NCBI GenBank assembly: GCA_016785225.1 | Contig: JAFBJZ010000665.1 | Coordinates: 1,922,001 to 1,986,000 of the forward strand | Source: Psettodes erumei | Lineage: Eukaryota > Chordata > Actinopteri > Pleuronectiformes > Psettodidae | Length of the DNA stretch: 64,000 nucleotides | Reading direction: 5' to 3' | Part shown: positions 33,791 to 47,200 of the stretch, piece by piece | Layout of the letters: the number at the start of each line of letters is the position of its first letter | How positions within the stretch are numbered: the stretch's first letter is position 1 | Made by a program: the position numbers and the translations under genes | Notes under the pieces: model-generated | Seen by the model: the letters and a program-made list of their open reading frames with translations, nothing else | Told to the model about the DNA's origin: nothing | Database searches by the model: none

Positions 33791-36700
33791 CGGAATTCCT
33801 TTCTGCGCTATTATGGGTAAAACGTTGAAAACTGATTTATAAAAAACTAAATATGCCATTTATATGTTATGACTGAATGATGTTTTTGCACTTCCTTGGA
33901 AGTCGCATGCCACAAAAAGAGGCTGCAACGTGTAATTCTCGGTGGACGTTTTATTTTGACAGCCCCGACAAGACGTTCCGTCTATCGGTACGGCTAACTC
34001 GACACTGTCGTGGTCATGAGGGCTGTAATAACACAAGACTGATAGGTATTGCCGCTAGGCCAAGCGCAAGTGGCGCTACTGAGCAACAGATTTTGTTACT
34101 AATGATCAAACCCTATAAACTTGCTCACTTACACAGTGCACCACCTAGCGCATGTGGCGTTGCACTTGCAATTGAAATGTGCAACCAATGTGCACCGATG
34201 CGCCCTTTGTTATGTTTTATTTCAATCAAATACACTCACTTCACTCAATTCACCCCAATTCATCAGAGTGCGTCTGGAGTGATGTAAAGGAAGCAGTGAA
34301 GGTATTTAATAGGCGCAGGTGCAGAACCACAGGGATGAAACGAATGCATAGTATTGACGGAAATATATGAAGCAATTATATCATGCTGAGAACACTAATA
34401 AAAAAATAAATTTTTAAAAAAAAATCTTTTCTGACAAAGGGAGGATAGAAGAGGATGTAGAAGTGGAAGTCATCAACATTACAAGCAGTTTTGAGAGAAG
34501 TATATTCGTCCCCTGTTGATAAACCGCTGTAATCAAAATAATGCCTTTTGCTTCTTGCAGGTTTTGGCCGCAGTAAGGGTACTTCCTGACTCAAACCAGA
34601 CAGTTGTAAATTATTGAACTCCGTGGTTTTTGTGCTTACAATGAGCTCAGCCATATATTTTTCCCTCCAAATTATTGCAAAGCATTGCACAGCTGAGAGC
34701 TACACAACTTACACAACCAGCATATAAGCTGGCATTTGGCCAAATCAAAAGGCTTCAATTACAGCTGCAAAATCTAAGAGAAACGAGCCAAATAAAATCA
34801 CTGTTGTGTGCATTAAGCGTAAGGCGAACTGATTTTAGTGGGCACCGGTGTCCAGTTGAATTTGCATTACGAGTGAATATAGGAGTTTTCCTCTGTAGGC
34901 TGTGCATGCAAATACTGCAGTTCTATTGGATGTGGCATTTATAGATCATTTTAACAATGAATGAAATCCTTACACTGTGAATAAAAGATTACTCCGAATT
35001 ATACTGCACATACAATAATGTGACGCAACACCGTCAGCCGCTGTCATAAGGAATTGTTTTCTCCAGTTACAATTTGTTTTCTCTCTCTCTTTTGGATTAA
35101 GTACTCCATTTTCTACCGGCAGTTTTTCAGGTAACCAAGGAATTTTATTTTTACCGCAAGGCCAGGATATTACTTCCTCTATTTCCAAATGGAAGCTCCG
35201 AGGGTAGAACATTAATAATGAGTTTTTAGCAGGTCCTTTTACCATTATATGTTTGGTAATTATGATACAATGTGAGCTGTCTTTAGTTACAGTAAGTTGT
35301 TTTTAGAAATTAAAGGCAACAGCCAGCCAGCGCCAACATTTCCTCACTTAGCCTGGGTTTCGCTAATTAGCCATTTCTTTCCTCAAAGTGCAACTTCTAT
35401 TCTGCAGCTTGTCCGAGTAAATGCACTGCTATTACCATTTTCGCAACAAGTCTATTCTATCCTGTCATTTATGCTGCCTCGTAGTTTTTGTTAATACTCT
35501 GCAGCTAACACGTTGCATGCTTGTAAATCACAACTATATAATAAACGGTGACAGCTCTTTTCTTCCGTGTCCGTGACAAGTAACATTTCCTGTTTGCAAT
35601 ATTTGAAGTGAGAGCTGGGAAAACCAGACCATAAAGGTGGTGATGACAGCATGACCCGAGGCCAAAAAACAGCTGGCACCTCTTGAAAGGCTGATGGAGT
35701 CATGAAGGTGTGGTGGCCTGAAGAGTGACGGCACCGCACCAAACAGCAACATGTGAGGAGGTCGCTTTGTTCCAGCGATTCCTCGGGGAGGACGTTTCAA
35801 CAACATGACCTCCGGAGGACGGGAACTGTGTCAACACTTGAAAACAGGCAAGGTTTTCTCTAACTATCTCGTGCACTTCTCTGTTCATACGGTAACTAAG
35901 ACACACACCATGACACCAGACAAAAACCAACGCTTTGCTCATCGTTTAGACTGCTCCCAAACCAAAGTGGCATCTCTCCCTCACAAGAAAAAGCAGTGAA
36001 AGTATTCTAGATCAGAGTGAAGTGATCCGGCAAAGATATGTTGATTATGTGAGCACTTTCAACTCAGTACCAGTACAATGTAGAACAAGAGTTTTGTGCT
36101 TGTTTTGTGCCATCTCCAAGGGCCTCCACGACCCGCTCTGTGTCTCCAATCTTATTGTAAAGGACCCAGCAGCTTCCTCAACCTTAAATCTCCCCATAGG
36201 AATGAACGATAATCTCACGTTGAGCGCTTCCCACGCTTTATCATCACTCTCCTTGATACGAGAAACAACTGAGATACCATCTCTATAAGATTGTTTAACA
36301 GAAAAAAAAAAACATCTAATAGTGCAGCCGATCAGCACAGTTGTCATAGCGGAGCAACTAATGTGGATACCAAGATACCTAATGTGGATTCCTATCTGGT
36401 GATGGTTTTCTCTCACTTATCTCGAGCCCCTTCTTATCTAATCCCACAGAGACACTCTGTCATGTATATTCTATCACAGCAGCACTACAAAAAATTTGGG
36501 GAAATGACAGTGTGAAATAGTTTGGAGTTGCCCAACTGCTCTTTTAACTTTTGATTTGACGTGCTCTGTGGACCCTGACGGTCTGCAAAAGGAGCATTTG
36601 CCCTGTCTCACTGTTGTAGGACTAAATCCTGCCCAAAAAAGGGGGAAACAAATCTGAGATTTAGCTAAAAGAGAACACGGGCTGAATTTGACGAGGTCCT

Positions 36701-38631
36701 GAGGTCACATATGACAGAAAAACAATGTGCATGTCAGAAAATTAGACTCGGTTATGAATTCTCATGCTCCAGTTGCTGAACGTGAAATAATCAACATGAG
36801 AATATAGCGTGGAGAAATGCGTGGATCCAGGCTCTGATATGTTTATGTGTGCACGTGTTGCTGGGCACGTCCCGTGACACACACAGGACAAGAGACAGGA
36901 GGAACGGCGCTGCTGCTGAGAGATCACAGGAGTCACATGACGTATTAGAAAAGCTTTCCTGTAAATCAATAAAATTGACCACCCGTGCAGAAAAGGCTTC
37001 CCCCTCCGCCGGCAGACAAAGCTGAGGCGTGCAGCGGCTGAGGGCGTGACTCCGAGGTCTATAGTTCAACAGCGTAACTTGTGTTTACAGAGGCTAAGTG
37101 GTAATATCCCATTCTTGGCCTCTGCAGAGTGGGAATAGCCATGAAGAGGTCAACGAGCGTGCCACGCTCAAATAAAGTAGCCATCCTCTCAGCCCCCACG
37201 TTAAAGCGCAGAGATGCGCTTTTTGCTTTTGCTCCCTCCTCCCTTCCTTCTTTCTTACACACACATGCTTACTGAGGATGTTTTTTTTTGGTTTCCTAAG
37301 GACCCACCAACCTCGCCTGCCAAGATGGACTGAGCAGAGCTTTTGAAATTTATGACAACAAGCACTTATTCTATTATTTTACTCACATAATGAGACTTGG
37401 CCCCGACTGCAAAGTTATTGAAATGTGGAATAAAAAGGTCTTGAGAGCCACTCTTGTGTTTGAATTACAGTAATACAATGTCAAAGAGCCACAGGGCTGA
37501 TGTGAAATATAAAAGCACATGAGATTCAAAAACTTTGTAAATTTGGTTCATATCATCTGCTTGGTAATAATAGCAGTCAACACTGGGCAAAAGTAAATAA
37601 ACAAATACACTGCTCAGCGCTTTCTGTACTAAGAAATAACCACGGTATCTTACTACATCCAGTGTGTGTGGAGGAGCCTGAAAAGTACAATATGAAAAAT
37701 AAAAAACACACCAGTCCAAACATCTGCTGATGAAGTTGCATCTTGGAAAGCGCAGAGTAAATCCAACTTGTACTACAACATAAAACGTAACGATGCAGTT
37801 GGCTACAAAGCCAAGCACTGAAAATAAAACTTGACCCGGAGGAAACAGGGAACATCATGGACAGCATTTAAATGGCTCCTGTTTGGCTCAGGTTCAGACA
37901 GAATTCCATTCTTTGACTCTAAGTGGAGACCAAGTTTTCCTGTCGCCAGGGACCGAGCAGTGATAACCTGTGAAATTATTACCATGTCACTGAGCAGGGT
38001 GGATGCAGTGTGAGTTGCTATGACCCTGCGCTGTGTATCAACACATTTAGAGACATGAAGCGTGAAATACTACGTTCATCAGGGAAATTTAACCTCACTT
38101 TACCTTCAAGATGTTTCAAACGATGCCCTCATCTCGACTCGATGATCGCTGCAGAGTAAGCCCGACTCAGTGAATGGTGTGAAGTGCGGGATCCCAACAA
38201 GGAGCCTGATTATAAATGACAAACAAAGTGAGGTTCAGTAGGTGTTGCTCTGTCTGACCTGTGTCAGTGTGGAAATGCATATGGGCAGGTGTTCAAGGGA
38301 AAAGACCTTCTAAGATTTACATGGGAGTGAGAGAAGAAGGCGTTTTCAATTGGCAGCAATGTAGTCTAAAGTGTTTCAAGTCGTGCATTACTCCAACACG
38401 ATACCCCACGCTCCTGCCAGTGCAAACAGAGTTGTCATGGCCTAAACTTGAATGGGAACCTCCCAGCCCCTCCCGCACACACACTGACAGTTACTTCGTA
38501 TGACAAAGTGGGAGCAGCCCCCTTGTCATTAGTTTGAGAGGGCTGCAGAGTGCTGAGGATGCAGAGAGGCTGGCTCCGTGCCCTCAGCCTCCATCTGAGC
38601 AGCCATGGCTGGAGTGTGTAAGGGCTCGCTG

Positions 38632-38638
<7 letters not shown>

Positions 38639-38667
<29 letters not shown>
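38639..38667. repeat. (GT)n microsatellite
   Basis: About 14 GT units followed by a G run and a second short GT stretch to 38680. Confidence 0.97.
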
Positions 38668-38669
<2 letters not shown>

Positions 38670-41501
38670 GGGGTGTGTGGGGCAGGGAACCGCAAGTGCT
38701 CCAACCAAAAAACATCCTCTGCAGGTCAACGAGGCATTGTAGCGTGAAAGAATAAAAAGAAATGACAGCTGCCTGCTTGCACCCCGTCTTCACGAGGAAT
38801 GGATCAAATTCTGGACTTTGTCGGCCGACACCTGCTCAAAACCAGCTCTACAGCCCGCTTTGTTACAGGACCACTGTGCTACAGCACCAGTATCTTCAGC
38901 GCGACGTCAATCAGTGTTACTCTGAGAGCTGCTCTTTGTCGGATCTTCTGTAGTTAAACGGTGTGACCGTTGCTGCACCACTGCTTGGCTTCTCTGTCTG
39001 GGGCGAGGTCTGGCTGAGGTTAGCCCCGTGCTCCCTCCCTCGATGGAGCTGAGGGTTAGTTGTTCGGGGTGCTGCCCCTGTGCACACAGGAGCATTCCAG
39101 GCACTCAAATAAAGCCATAGCTGTGCCTTTGTTGCAGTGCTGACTAGACAAGAGCCTTTCTGCAGGGCTGCTGCCTTTAAAGAGACGAAGTCGTGCATCC
39201 CCGCTGGTAAATGATCTGACACACTTTTTCCTGCTGCAGTCTTTTCTCAAGCCCTTGTTGTTAGGCTGTCGTTGTTATTCTCCCTCTCCCTTCCCGCCTT
39301 CTTGGTTCCTTTGCTCTCCCCCCCCTCTCCCCTCTTTCATACACATTTGCACACACATTGCAAGCAGATGGAGGAAAAGGTGTCTATGTCGAAGATATTT
39401 TCCCCCTTCTTAAGCAGCCTTCCACCCTGCAGAACCAGCAGGGGATTAATAAATTCAATATGAATTGAAAGCTAATGAAATGTGCACCCCCATCTCTCCC
39501 TCCTGACTGCCAGCACGCTGGGAAGAAGGCTGAGCACAGAGCTCCTAGAGACCAGGCAGAGAGGGGGAGAGAATGAGATCATTGTCACAATTACACCATC
39601 AAAAGCAGCAGTCAGCACAACCATAAAACTGGCCGGCTGTCAGGAGTCTGACCTGGGCGACTGGCTACAACATGCCCAGCATTCCTCACTGACACGGTGC
39701 TTTGTCATTTTCTTCACAGTGACACTGTAGGACGGGTCACATCCAAGGAAGAAGCACTCAACGCACCACTCTCGGTTTCAGGGCAGTGTAATTACTCAGG
39801 TTTACAATGTCCGCTTCTAGGCGGAGTTATTGTCCTACAGCATGCATGAATATTTGTCATGACAGTCGCTATCTTTTGAAAATAGGGAGAGGCTACACCC
39901 GGGGTCCTGCAGAGTGTACATATGCACGCCGAGATACCGGCACGGTGCGATCCTCAATCTCGCTCTTGGTTTTGCGGCAGCTTGTGCCATAATAAAGGAC
40001 ACAGCGGCTACAGGAAACACATCCAGGTTTGCAGACACTGCAGTTTTCCCATCCATATGGACTGCTGCAATTAGATCAGAAACAGAAGCAGGGAGGGAGA
40101 GAGAAAGAGACACATGATAGAGAGAGGGAGAAGGAGGGGGCAGTGAGACAGAGAGCTGTGGGGATGTTAGAGTTCAACTCAAGGGCATGGAGCACAGTGG
40201 CTGAAGGGCTGTTGATGTAGCGGAGGCCCTCGCGCAGCAGCGCCAGCCATGTTTCCAGGTCCAGCAGCCTCGGCCCCTAATTGTTTAATTGGAGGCTGAG
40301 CGTTGGATGGAGGAGGCTCCAGAGCCCCGCGTGCTCCCCTTCCCTCCTCAGGTGATTGATATAGGGGCCGATTTCCCACCCTGTAGGCCTGCACTCCCCA
40401 TGATGGGTTCTGATTGCCCCATCAGCACCGCCACCAACACACATCAGCACACCCCCCCTCCTTCCCAGCCTCGCCCCTCAGCTTCCTGCATCCAGCTCAT
40501 TACATTAGTTGCCGGTGCTGGAAAAAAATGCAACACTTGCAGAAATGCGTGAATGGAAGTAGCGCTGTGACTGATTGGTATCGCCGACCTCCATTTCAAA
40601 CAAACAACAGACGTGAGACACAGCGACCCCCGTCTGAAGCGCCTAACTCGTGAGGTCCGAGCCTCGATTCACTTCCCAGCTCATAAACGTCAAGGTCCGA
40701 GCTCCGGCTGGACCATCCCACGGCCAGGCAACTCACAAGTAGATTGTGAAACAAGTCATTAAAATATAGTCATTATGTACTGCATAAATCAAATGACATC
40801 TGTCACTGACGATATTTATGTTTCTGTTTGATTTGTTTCCTGTATTCATTCATCCAGTCCGTTCATGAAGATTTAATCTGTAGGTTCTAAAATGAATGCT
40901 GATTTCCCTTGTTAAGGTAAGGAATGGCTTTCAGACTATTTACTGAGGACTGTAACATTCATGTTAATTTATTTGAAAAGACATCTAACCTTGCACGCAT
41001 CCGCAGAGAGACAAACAAAAACAACCAACGAGGGATCCGGCATAGCGCACTTGTCAATATTTTATGGGACGGTGGTCAATATTCATGAGCAGGGTTTATT
41101 TGAACATGTTAGTTACTGGTCAATAAGTTTACCGAGTGCAGCATCCAAGGTCTCTGTAAACAGGCTCTTCCCAACAGAGAGCACTGACAGATACAGTATC
41201 CTCCTCTGCTCTGTGATCAATAGTTGCTTTACAGTGAATCTGCTGTAACTCTGGATGTAGAGAACGGCACAGCGGTGCCTGCTCGTTACGAAGTAAAAAC
41301 CGACACAATCTAGCGAGGACCGTGGTTTTCTATTAACGCATCTGATAATACGACATGTCGTTACCTGCTCAGTGTGAGGCGAGCAGGTCGTGAGAAACGG
41401 GTTATAAGCTGCCGAGGACGACATCCATCTGCACTGCCGGCAGAGACTACAGCGCGCAGTGTGTGTCTGCAGGCGCGCACATCCAAATATGTGCGCGTGA
41501 G

Positions 41502-41520
41502 CGTGTGTGTGTGTGTGTGT
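41502..41520. repeat. short (GT)n microsatellite
   Basis: About nine GT units, next to GTGCGCGTGAGC variants. Confidence 0.93.
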
Positions 41521-43649
41521 ATAAGGGTGTTTGGATTCACTACTCACAGCACAATATGCCGTAAATACTCTCAGCAGAGCACACTCGCAGCGCAATGTGG
41601 ACACTTGCTCAACGCTCATGCATTATGCATGCCTGCATCTGTGTCTTGCATTTACTGTGTGGAGTGTCTTGTTCTGAGGGGCAATATGGCTGGGATAATA
41701 TGTATGATCAGCTCGTGCCATATTCCGCACTGAAGGGGATTTATCAGGCGCCAGCTCCGACAGTCACCTCGGATCTATCGTCACAATTTTAACCATCGCA
41801 GTGTCTAATGTCTGGGGGGAAAAAAAAGGCAAGTTCATTTTAAGAATGCATGTTTTCAGGCTTCAGACCTCAGCCTGGTGTGAACACAACTGCACAAATG
41901 AAAAATGTGTGACTTCAATCTGTAGCTTGCGGCGGATGCGACAAGAACCCGCACACACGCTGTAAGTGATATAACTCTGGGTCAAATGCGTCTTTAGTGC
42001 ACTCCACTTGTAAACAATTGAAAGAGCCTGTTTTGGCAGAGGGTATTTGGGTTGCAAATCAGGTATGCCCTTACATGTTTGAGTGCTTTCATGATAGCAC
42101 TCACAAAGCCTGGGAAGGGCACAGTCGGCTGAGTTTGCCTCATTATCATCACAGCGGCTTTGACTGGACCGCTGCCACTGAATCTCACGCGCCGCCCGGT
42201 TTGGTTGACTGCTGCTGGTTTGACTGCCCACAACAGGTAGCGCAGACGGCGGCGGTGCATTCGCTGGAGCCCCGCTGTAATAGATGACAGATGATAAGAC
42301 TTCGCTGTAATCTCTTTGTGTTCATATTGATTAGAGATAAACATCTGCTCGGCCACGGACGCTCTGTGTTGATGTGGTTTCGAGGACATATTAAACCCTT
42401 TTATTGTACTCCCGGCACCTCCACCCACTGCCCACATAAACAGTGCACACACCATTCACTCTGGCCTTTTCTCTGTGATTCATGACGGTATGCGACCTGA
42501 TGAGTCAGAGTCGGCCTCAGTAGAGCATGAATGAGCGAGGGGGAGAAGTTTGTTAACTACTCCATCACTCTGTGGCCTTTTTACCCCAACAACAGCGACA
42601 TCGCAGCACCTCTGCCTCCCGCCGTGAGAAGCGCTGTAGAATAATGCAAAAAAAATAACATGCAACATAAACGCGTTGGTACCGAATTTCCTTGGATCCT
42701 GTCTGTATTTTTCCCTTCAAGTTCGTCAGACCGACTGAGTTATGGAACTCCTCCTGTTGCTGCAGCGCCACCTGCAGTTGAAATGCCATCACATTTTGCA
42801 GGAATCACTCGGAGCGAGCATACTTTACTTGATTTATCCACAGCATGTGGGAGCAAGTAATGAGGGCAGATATGTAAAACAGACCTCACCCACAAGAATT
42901 TAGTCACTAATCTAAGGGAAACACTCTGACACGTAATTTTTTGGTCCATCAAAATGTGTTATGTACCACACTTGGTGAGGGAATGAAAGCAACAAAAACG
43001 GCTATTTGTCAGGCCGACAGGTCTCAGCAGCGAGCGTGTGAACGCAGGGAGAATACTGGATGCCCGCTACCTGTGTTCATCGGGGCGAGCTCCCGCTGAG
43101 CGGCCGGGACGTCTTCCTGCATTGCACCCGCCATTAACCCTTCACAGAGCAGACCAGCTGACCTCGCACACCGGATTCAAAACTGCTCGCTCGCTGGCCG
43201 TTTGCTGCGGCAGCCCCGAGAGCTCATCGCGCTGCAACCAAAGAAGATGCAGACAGACCAAACACAAGCAAACGAAGGAAAAACATCTTAATCGCAGCTC
43301 TCAGCACGTTGGTTGCAAATACAGAAACATGCTTCAGCGATGCAAAAAAAATATGATGATTTTGGTCGTGTTGTGTTGTATTTGCAGGCACGTGTTGTCA
43401 AATTGATGAAGATGCTTGTGCTGTTGAGTTCTCGGGCCAACCATACTTTTCACTCACCTTTTGATAAGATCATCAATAAGAGGCACAACATTGATATCGT
43501 ATCAGACAAGCTTCTCCCTATCACTGAAGTCGACTGAGATTTAAAAAACACACTGGGCCAGCTTTCTCAGCTCTGTCTTCTTAGGGATTTTCAAAGTAAG
43601 ACGTAACCTTGAATCATATCCTCGAGCAGAAAACATTCTTTCCGCCGGG

Positions 43650-44215
43650 ACATTTGTACAGACATTCATGGTCCCCAGAGGATGAACCCTGACAACTTTG
43701 GTGATCCCCTGACTTCACCTTCAGCCCCACCAGCAGGTAAAGTCTTCACTTAGCCAGTGAACTATCCAAAGATATGTGTGATGGATTTGTCCAAAGTTTT
43801 CTGAGAGATCCATAATTCCCTGACGATGAACCCTAATGACTTTGGCAATCCCCAAACCTTTCCTCAAGCACCACCATGAGGGTGAAATTTGAAGTGAAAT
43901 GTGTCAACAGCTACAGGATGGACTGCCTTGAAACTTGGTTCAGGAATCCCTGTTTCCCTCAGGATGAATGCCTTTGCACCAGACTCTCCCCGGCTCTACT
44001 TTAGTTTGTGACCAAATACCTGCAAATCTACTTTGAAAGTGACTCACATGAGCCTCAGCTGTGCTCTGTGTTAAGTGCAAATGCTCGCACTCTAACGTGC
44101 AAAACTACGATGGTGAAAACTGCACGTCAACATGTTAACATTTCTTTTGTGGCTTTTTACGCTGGCATTAGCATTTGGCTAAAAGTACCACTGTGCTGAT
44201 GTACAGCCTGAAGGG
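43650..44215 (+). mobile_element. degenerate teleost interspersed repeat, copy A
   Basis: The stretch contains three diverged units built on the phrase CCCAGAGGATGAACCCTGA with ACTTTGG and GATCCCC, near 43670-43715, 43808-43850 and 43945-43990. After these come GCAAATGCT, AACATGTTAACATTT and GGCATTAGCATTTGGCT, and finally a CTGTGCTGATGTACAGCC end. This combination is, from memory, a very common non-autonomous interspersed repeat in spiny-rayed fishes. It has no coding capacity. Copy B lies at 51540-52015 in the same orientation. Ends are approximate and I cannot name the family with certainty. Confidence 0.6.
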
Positions 44216-47200
44216 GCAGTCACTTTTTTTTTGTGCATTCCAACTCTTCTGACCTGTGTCTGAGTTTTTGACATCTACCAGAGACCGGACTTCAAACTAT
44301 AGCTTTCAGCGGTTGTTTTACATGTAGGTGGACAGAGCAGTGGCAATGGTGCAGTAATAAGGGGCGGCTTTTTTCAGGTCAAGAAAAACAAAAACAGTTT
44401 GTTGCTCTTAAGACAATGTGTCTTGCAGTTTTTCTGCCTCCTGGGCCAGCGAGGCTACTGCTGATGGAGAGGTGACTTTCTGCGCCTCTTCTACACAGCA
44501 TTCCTTTGTGGATGACTGATGAATGCTGATGCGACAATGATAAATCTGGAAGGAAGCCCAAGTTGTTTGAGTCTGAGGGATTACCTCCAAATTGCGTCGT
44601 TAGCAGACAGCTTGTAATGGTTAGAACAAACATGCCTGTGCAGCATGTCTTTAAAAGCCACTTCAGGTTGTGCCCTATTTAAGTCTGTTACTAGTCATCG
44701 TAGCACCTCAGCGGTGTGTGAACAGGTAAATGAACACCAACTGAGAGCCCCTCTGGAAATAGGCTGACTGTTAAGCTTGCAAGTTCAATTCAGAGCGCTA
44801 TAATTAGGCTCAGATGTTAATGAGTGTTAGCTGTGTAGCTATGTGTAATCTTGGCTGTCAAACATGCTCCAGTTACTTCACTCCTGGAACAGCAGCTTCA
44901 ATTTCACTGTCACCGGAAAGAAAAATCCAGAAGATCTGAAGTTGCACTTGGTTAACAGTGCCCCCAGTCGTGTTTCCGTCATTGTTTACTTTCTGAATAT
45001 TTAACACTCGCACGTTTGATTAAAGCTACATTTACTGGTTTGTCGGCTCAGTTTTCTCCCTAGACAGCTTCTCCTGCCTTTTTTCTTATTCCTGTCAAAT
45101 ATATTCTCGTTTACACTCTTTCTCTGCCTGCACGTGTCTCTCCTCTCCCTTTGTGCGTTTGTCTCTCTGCTTCAACCCCCCCCCACGGCAAGCTTGGAGG
45201 ACACCAACCGAATGTCAGTTCAGGGAGTGTATTTAGAGAGATTTCTGCTGCAAATACACAGTTAATGCCAGACCTTGGAGACCGTGCCTCTTTCAGCCTC
45301 ACCCTTTCAGCCACTGTCACCCCACTCCATCAACTCTATGGGGCTAACGTCCCCTCCAATCCCCTTCTCCATCCCTACACACATCCCCACCGCACAGAAA
45401 CAAAGGGGAACAAAAAAACCTCTCACACTTGCTGGTGTTTTACAACTAAGGCTTTAAACAACAGTCAGGCTCAGAAAATGCACGAGCATACGTCGGGGCT
45501 AAATTAGATTTGCAGTATGCCTTTATTTATTTATTTGGCTTTCAACAACTGATTAGTCTCCCATGGCCCCGGAGTTTCATGCTAGACTTAGCATTTCAAT
45601 TCAGCACACATCTAGTTTTATCCCGGAGCCAAATAAGTGTCTGTCTCCAGTGGGAGTTTCAGCCCACAAGAGCGCAACCACTTCTGCGAGCGGTGGAGGG
45701 GTGCGTGAAGAAGGAGGGGGGGGGTTGAAGGCAGGGAGGAAAAAAAAAGCACTGCACGCTCACTCGCAGAGATGAAAAATGACAATGAGTGATCGCCGTG
45801 AGGGGAACGAGATCTTCTGGTGTAGAAGGCAATGCAATTACGGCAGACAAACTGGACAACACATAATACCCTTTGCCTCTGTGCGAGCCGCACACATCTG
45901 GGGAGGCTGCGAGGCTCCTCTCCTCCCTTCTCCTTCCTCCACTGCTCTCCACAGCCCCGGCTCCCAAGTAGCAGCAGCAGCACAACTACTGAGGGGGCTG
46001 AGGGGGCCTATTTGTAACAGGAAAACACCTTACCAGTACATCTTAATGACAGGTGACAAATGAGCCTCAAGTTCGGCTGGGTTATTCCCTGTTCATAAAT
46101 CAAGGCAAACTGCAGACAGGGGTGTATGTAAGAAGATTGGTTTACTCACTGCTCCAGAACAAACCTAAATGACACCAATGAAGCAAGCAATCTAGATCAC
46201 AGATGTAGGCAGGGGGAGGTAAAAATTCTGCCTGTAAGCACTTTGTCACGTCGACAGTAGCTCACCTTTTACAGCCTACAGAGTGCAGGCCCAAGTAAAA
46301 CAGGCTCTATTACCGGTGAAACGCTCTAATCACTGTAGTGCTGCCAGCATGATTCCAGACTTCTAATCAAACTTCAAAAAGTGGGACCACGGGAATTTGT
46401 GGGAAAAAGACATATATTTTCAAGTTGCTAAACGGGAATCCCTTCTGAATCACCTACGGATTTGTCCTTTTAATCATCAAGGTTGTCCCTGCGTCCAGGG
46501 TTGTACTTATGAACATCTGGAACACACACCTCTCTGAAACGCCAAGACGAAACTGACTAAAAAGAAACCTCGCTTGTGATTTAAGGCCTCTTCGTTTGGC
46601 CATCTATCCTCCCAGAGCCCCATTTTTACTCTTCCCTTGTCCTCTTACTCCAGGCTGTGTTGGATGAGACGGATGCTTTTCGCCGGACTTTTCATTTGCC
46701 AGTGAGCTTGGCACAGGAATAATTACCTGTCTCTATGATCAATTACCTGATTACTCACCAGAGACGCACAAGATGTCTGAAGAGCGGAGCCTGGGCCTCT
46801 GCTGTAGGAGGATGGGGTTGCCGCACTGCCTGCACACACGGCACAGACACACAAACGCAGACACGAGAGATCAACATGTATGCCAAGCATTTGCATACAA
46901 GCCCTGCACGGATAGGGAGCTCGTTCACTTGTAAACACATCTCTCACGCACTAACACACGCGTGCAAAGGATCACTTTTGCCTTATGTTCTCTCAGCAGC
47001 TGACAGAGTCAAGGACACATTGACTGGTGGGCCATTGCAAGCGCAAGGAAATCATTAAGAAACTCCTGACGCACATAACGGCAAGAAAGCCTCCCTGCGT
47101 GGGGCAAATAATCCACCCTAAACTGCCTTGTTAGGATGAGAAATGTTTGCCCCAAGAGAAATACACGAGGAGAGAATAAGCTGGAAAAAGAAGGCGCTGG

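Larger units (their letters stand above)
33791..43649. other. upstream non-coding DNA, no gene recognised
   Basis: About 10 kb upstream of med13. GC is lower and CpG sparser than in introns 2 and 3. There is a GT repeat at 38639-38667, an A run near 36300-36310 and a GT repeat at 41502-41520. A GC-rich island at 40190-40275 has an open frame discussed in the findings. Open frames of up to 153 codons (for example 42455-41994, minus) show no family resemblance and are expected by chance over this length. Confidence 0.6.

Noticed and set aside
33877..34287. 136-codon ATG-started frame divergent from the med13 promoter
   Set aside because: It would fit a bidirectional promoter partner, but the composition is unremarkable, no homologue is recognised and there is no splice signal support. 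RNA-seq would be needed to revive it.
36045..36416. 123-codon minus-strand frame with a fairly globular-looking composition
   Set aside because: The opposite strand is open over the same bases, there is no match to any family I know, and frames of this size occur by chance many times in the window.
41994..42455. 153-codon minus-strand frame
   Set aside because: No motif or family resemblance, and a length compatible with chance.
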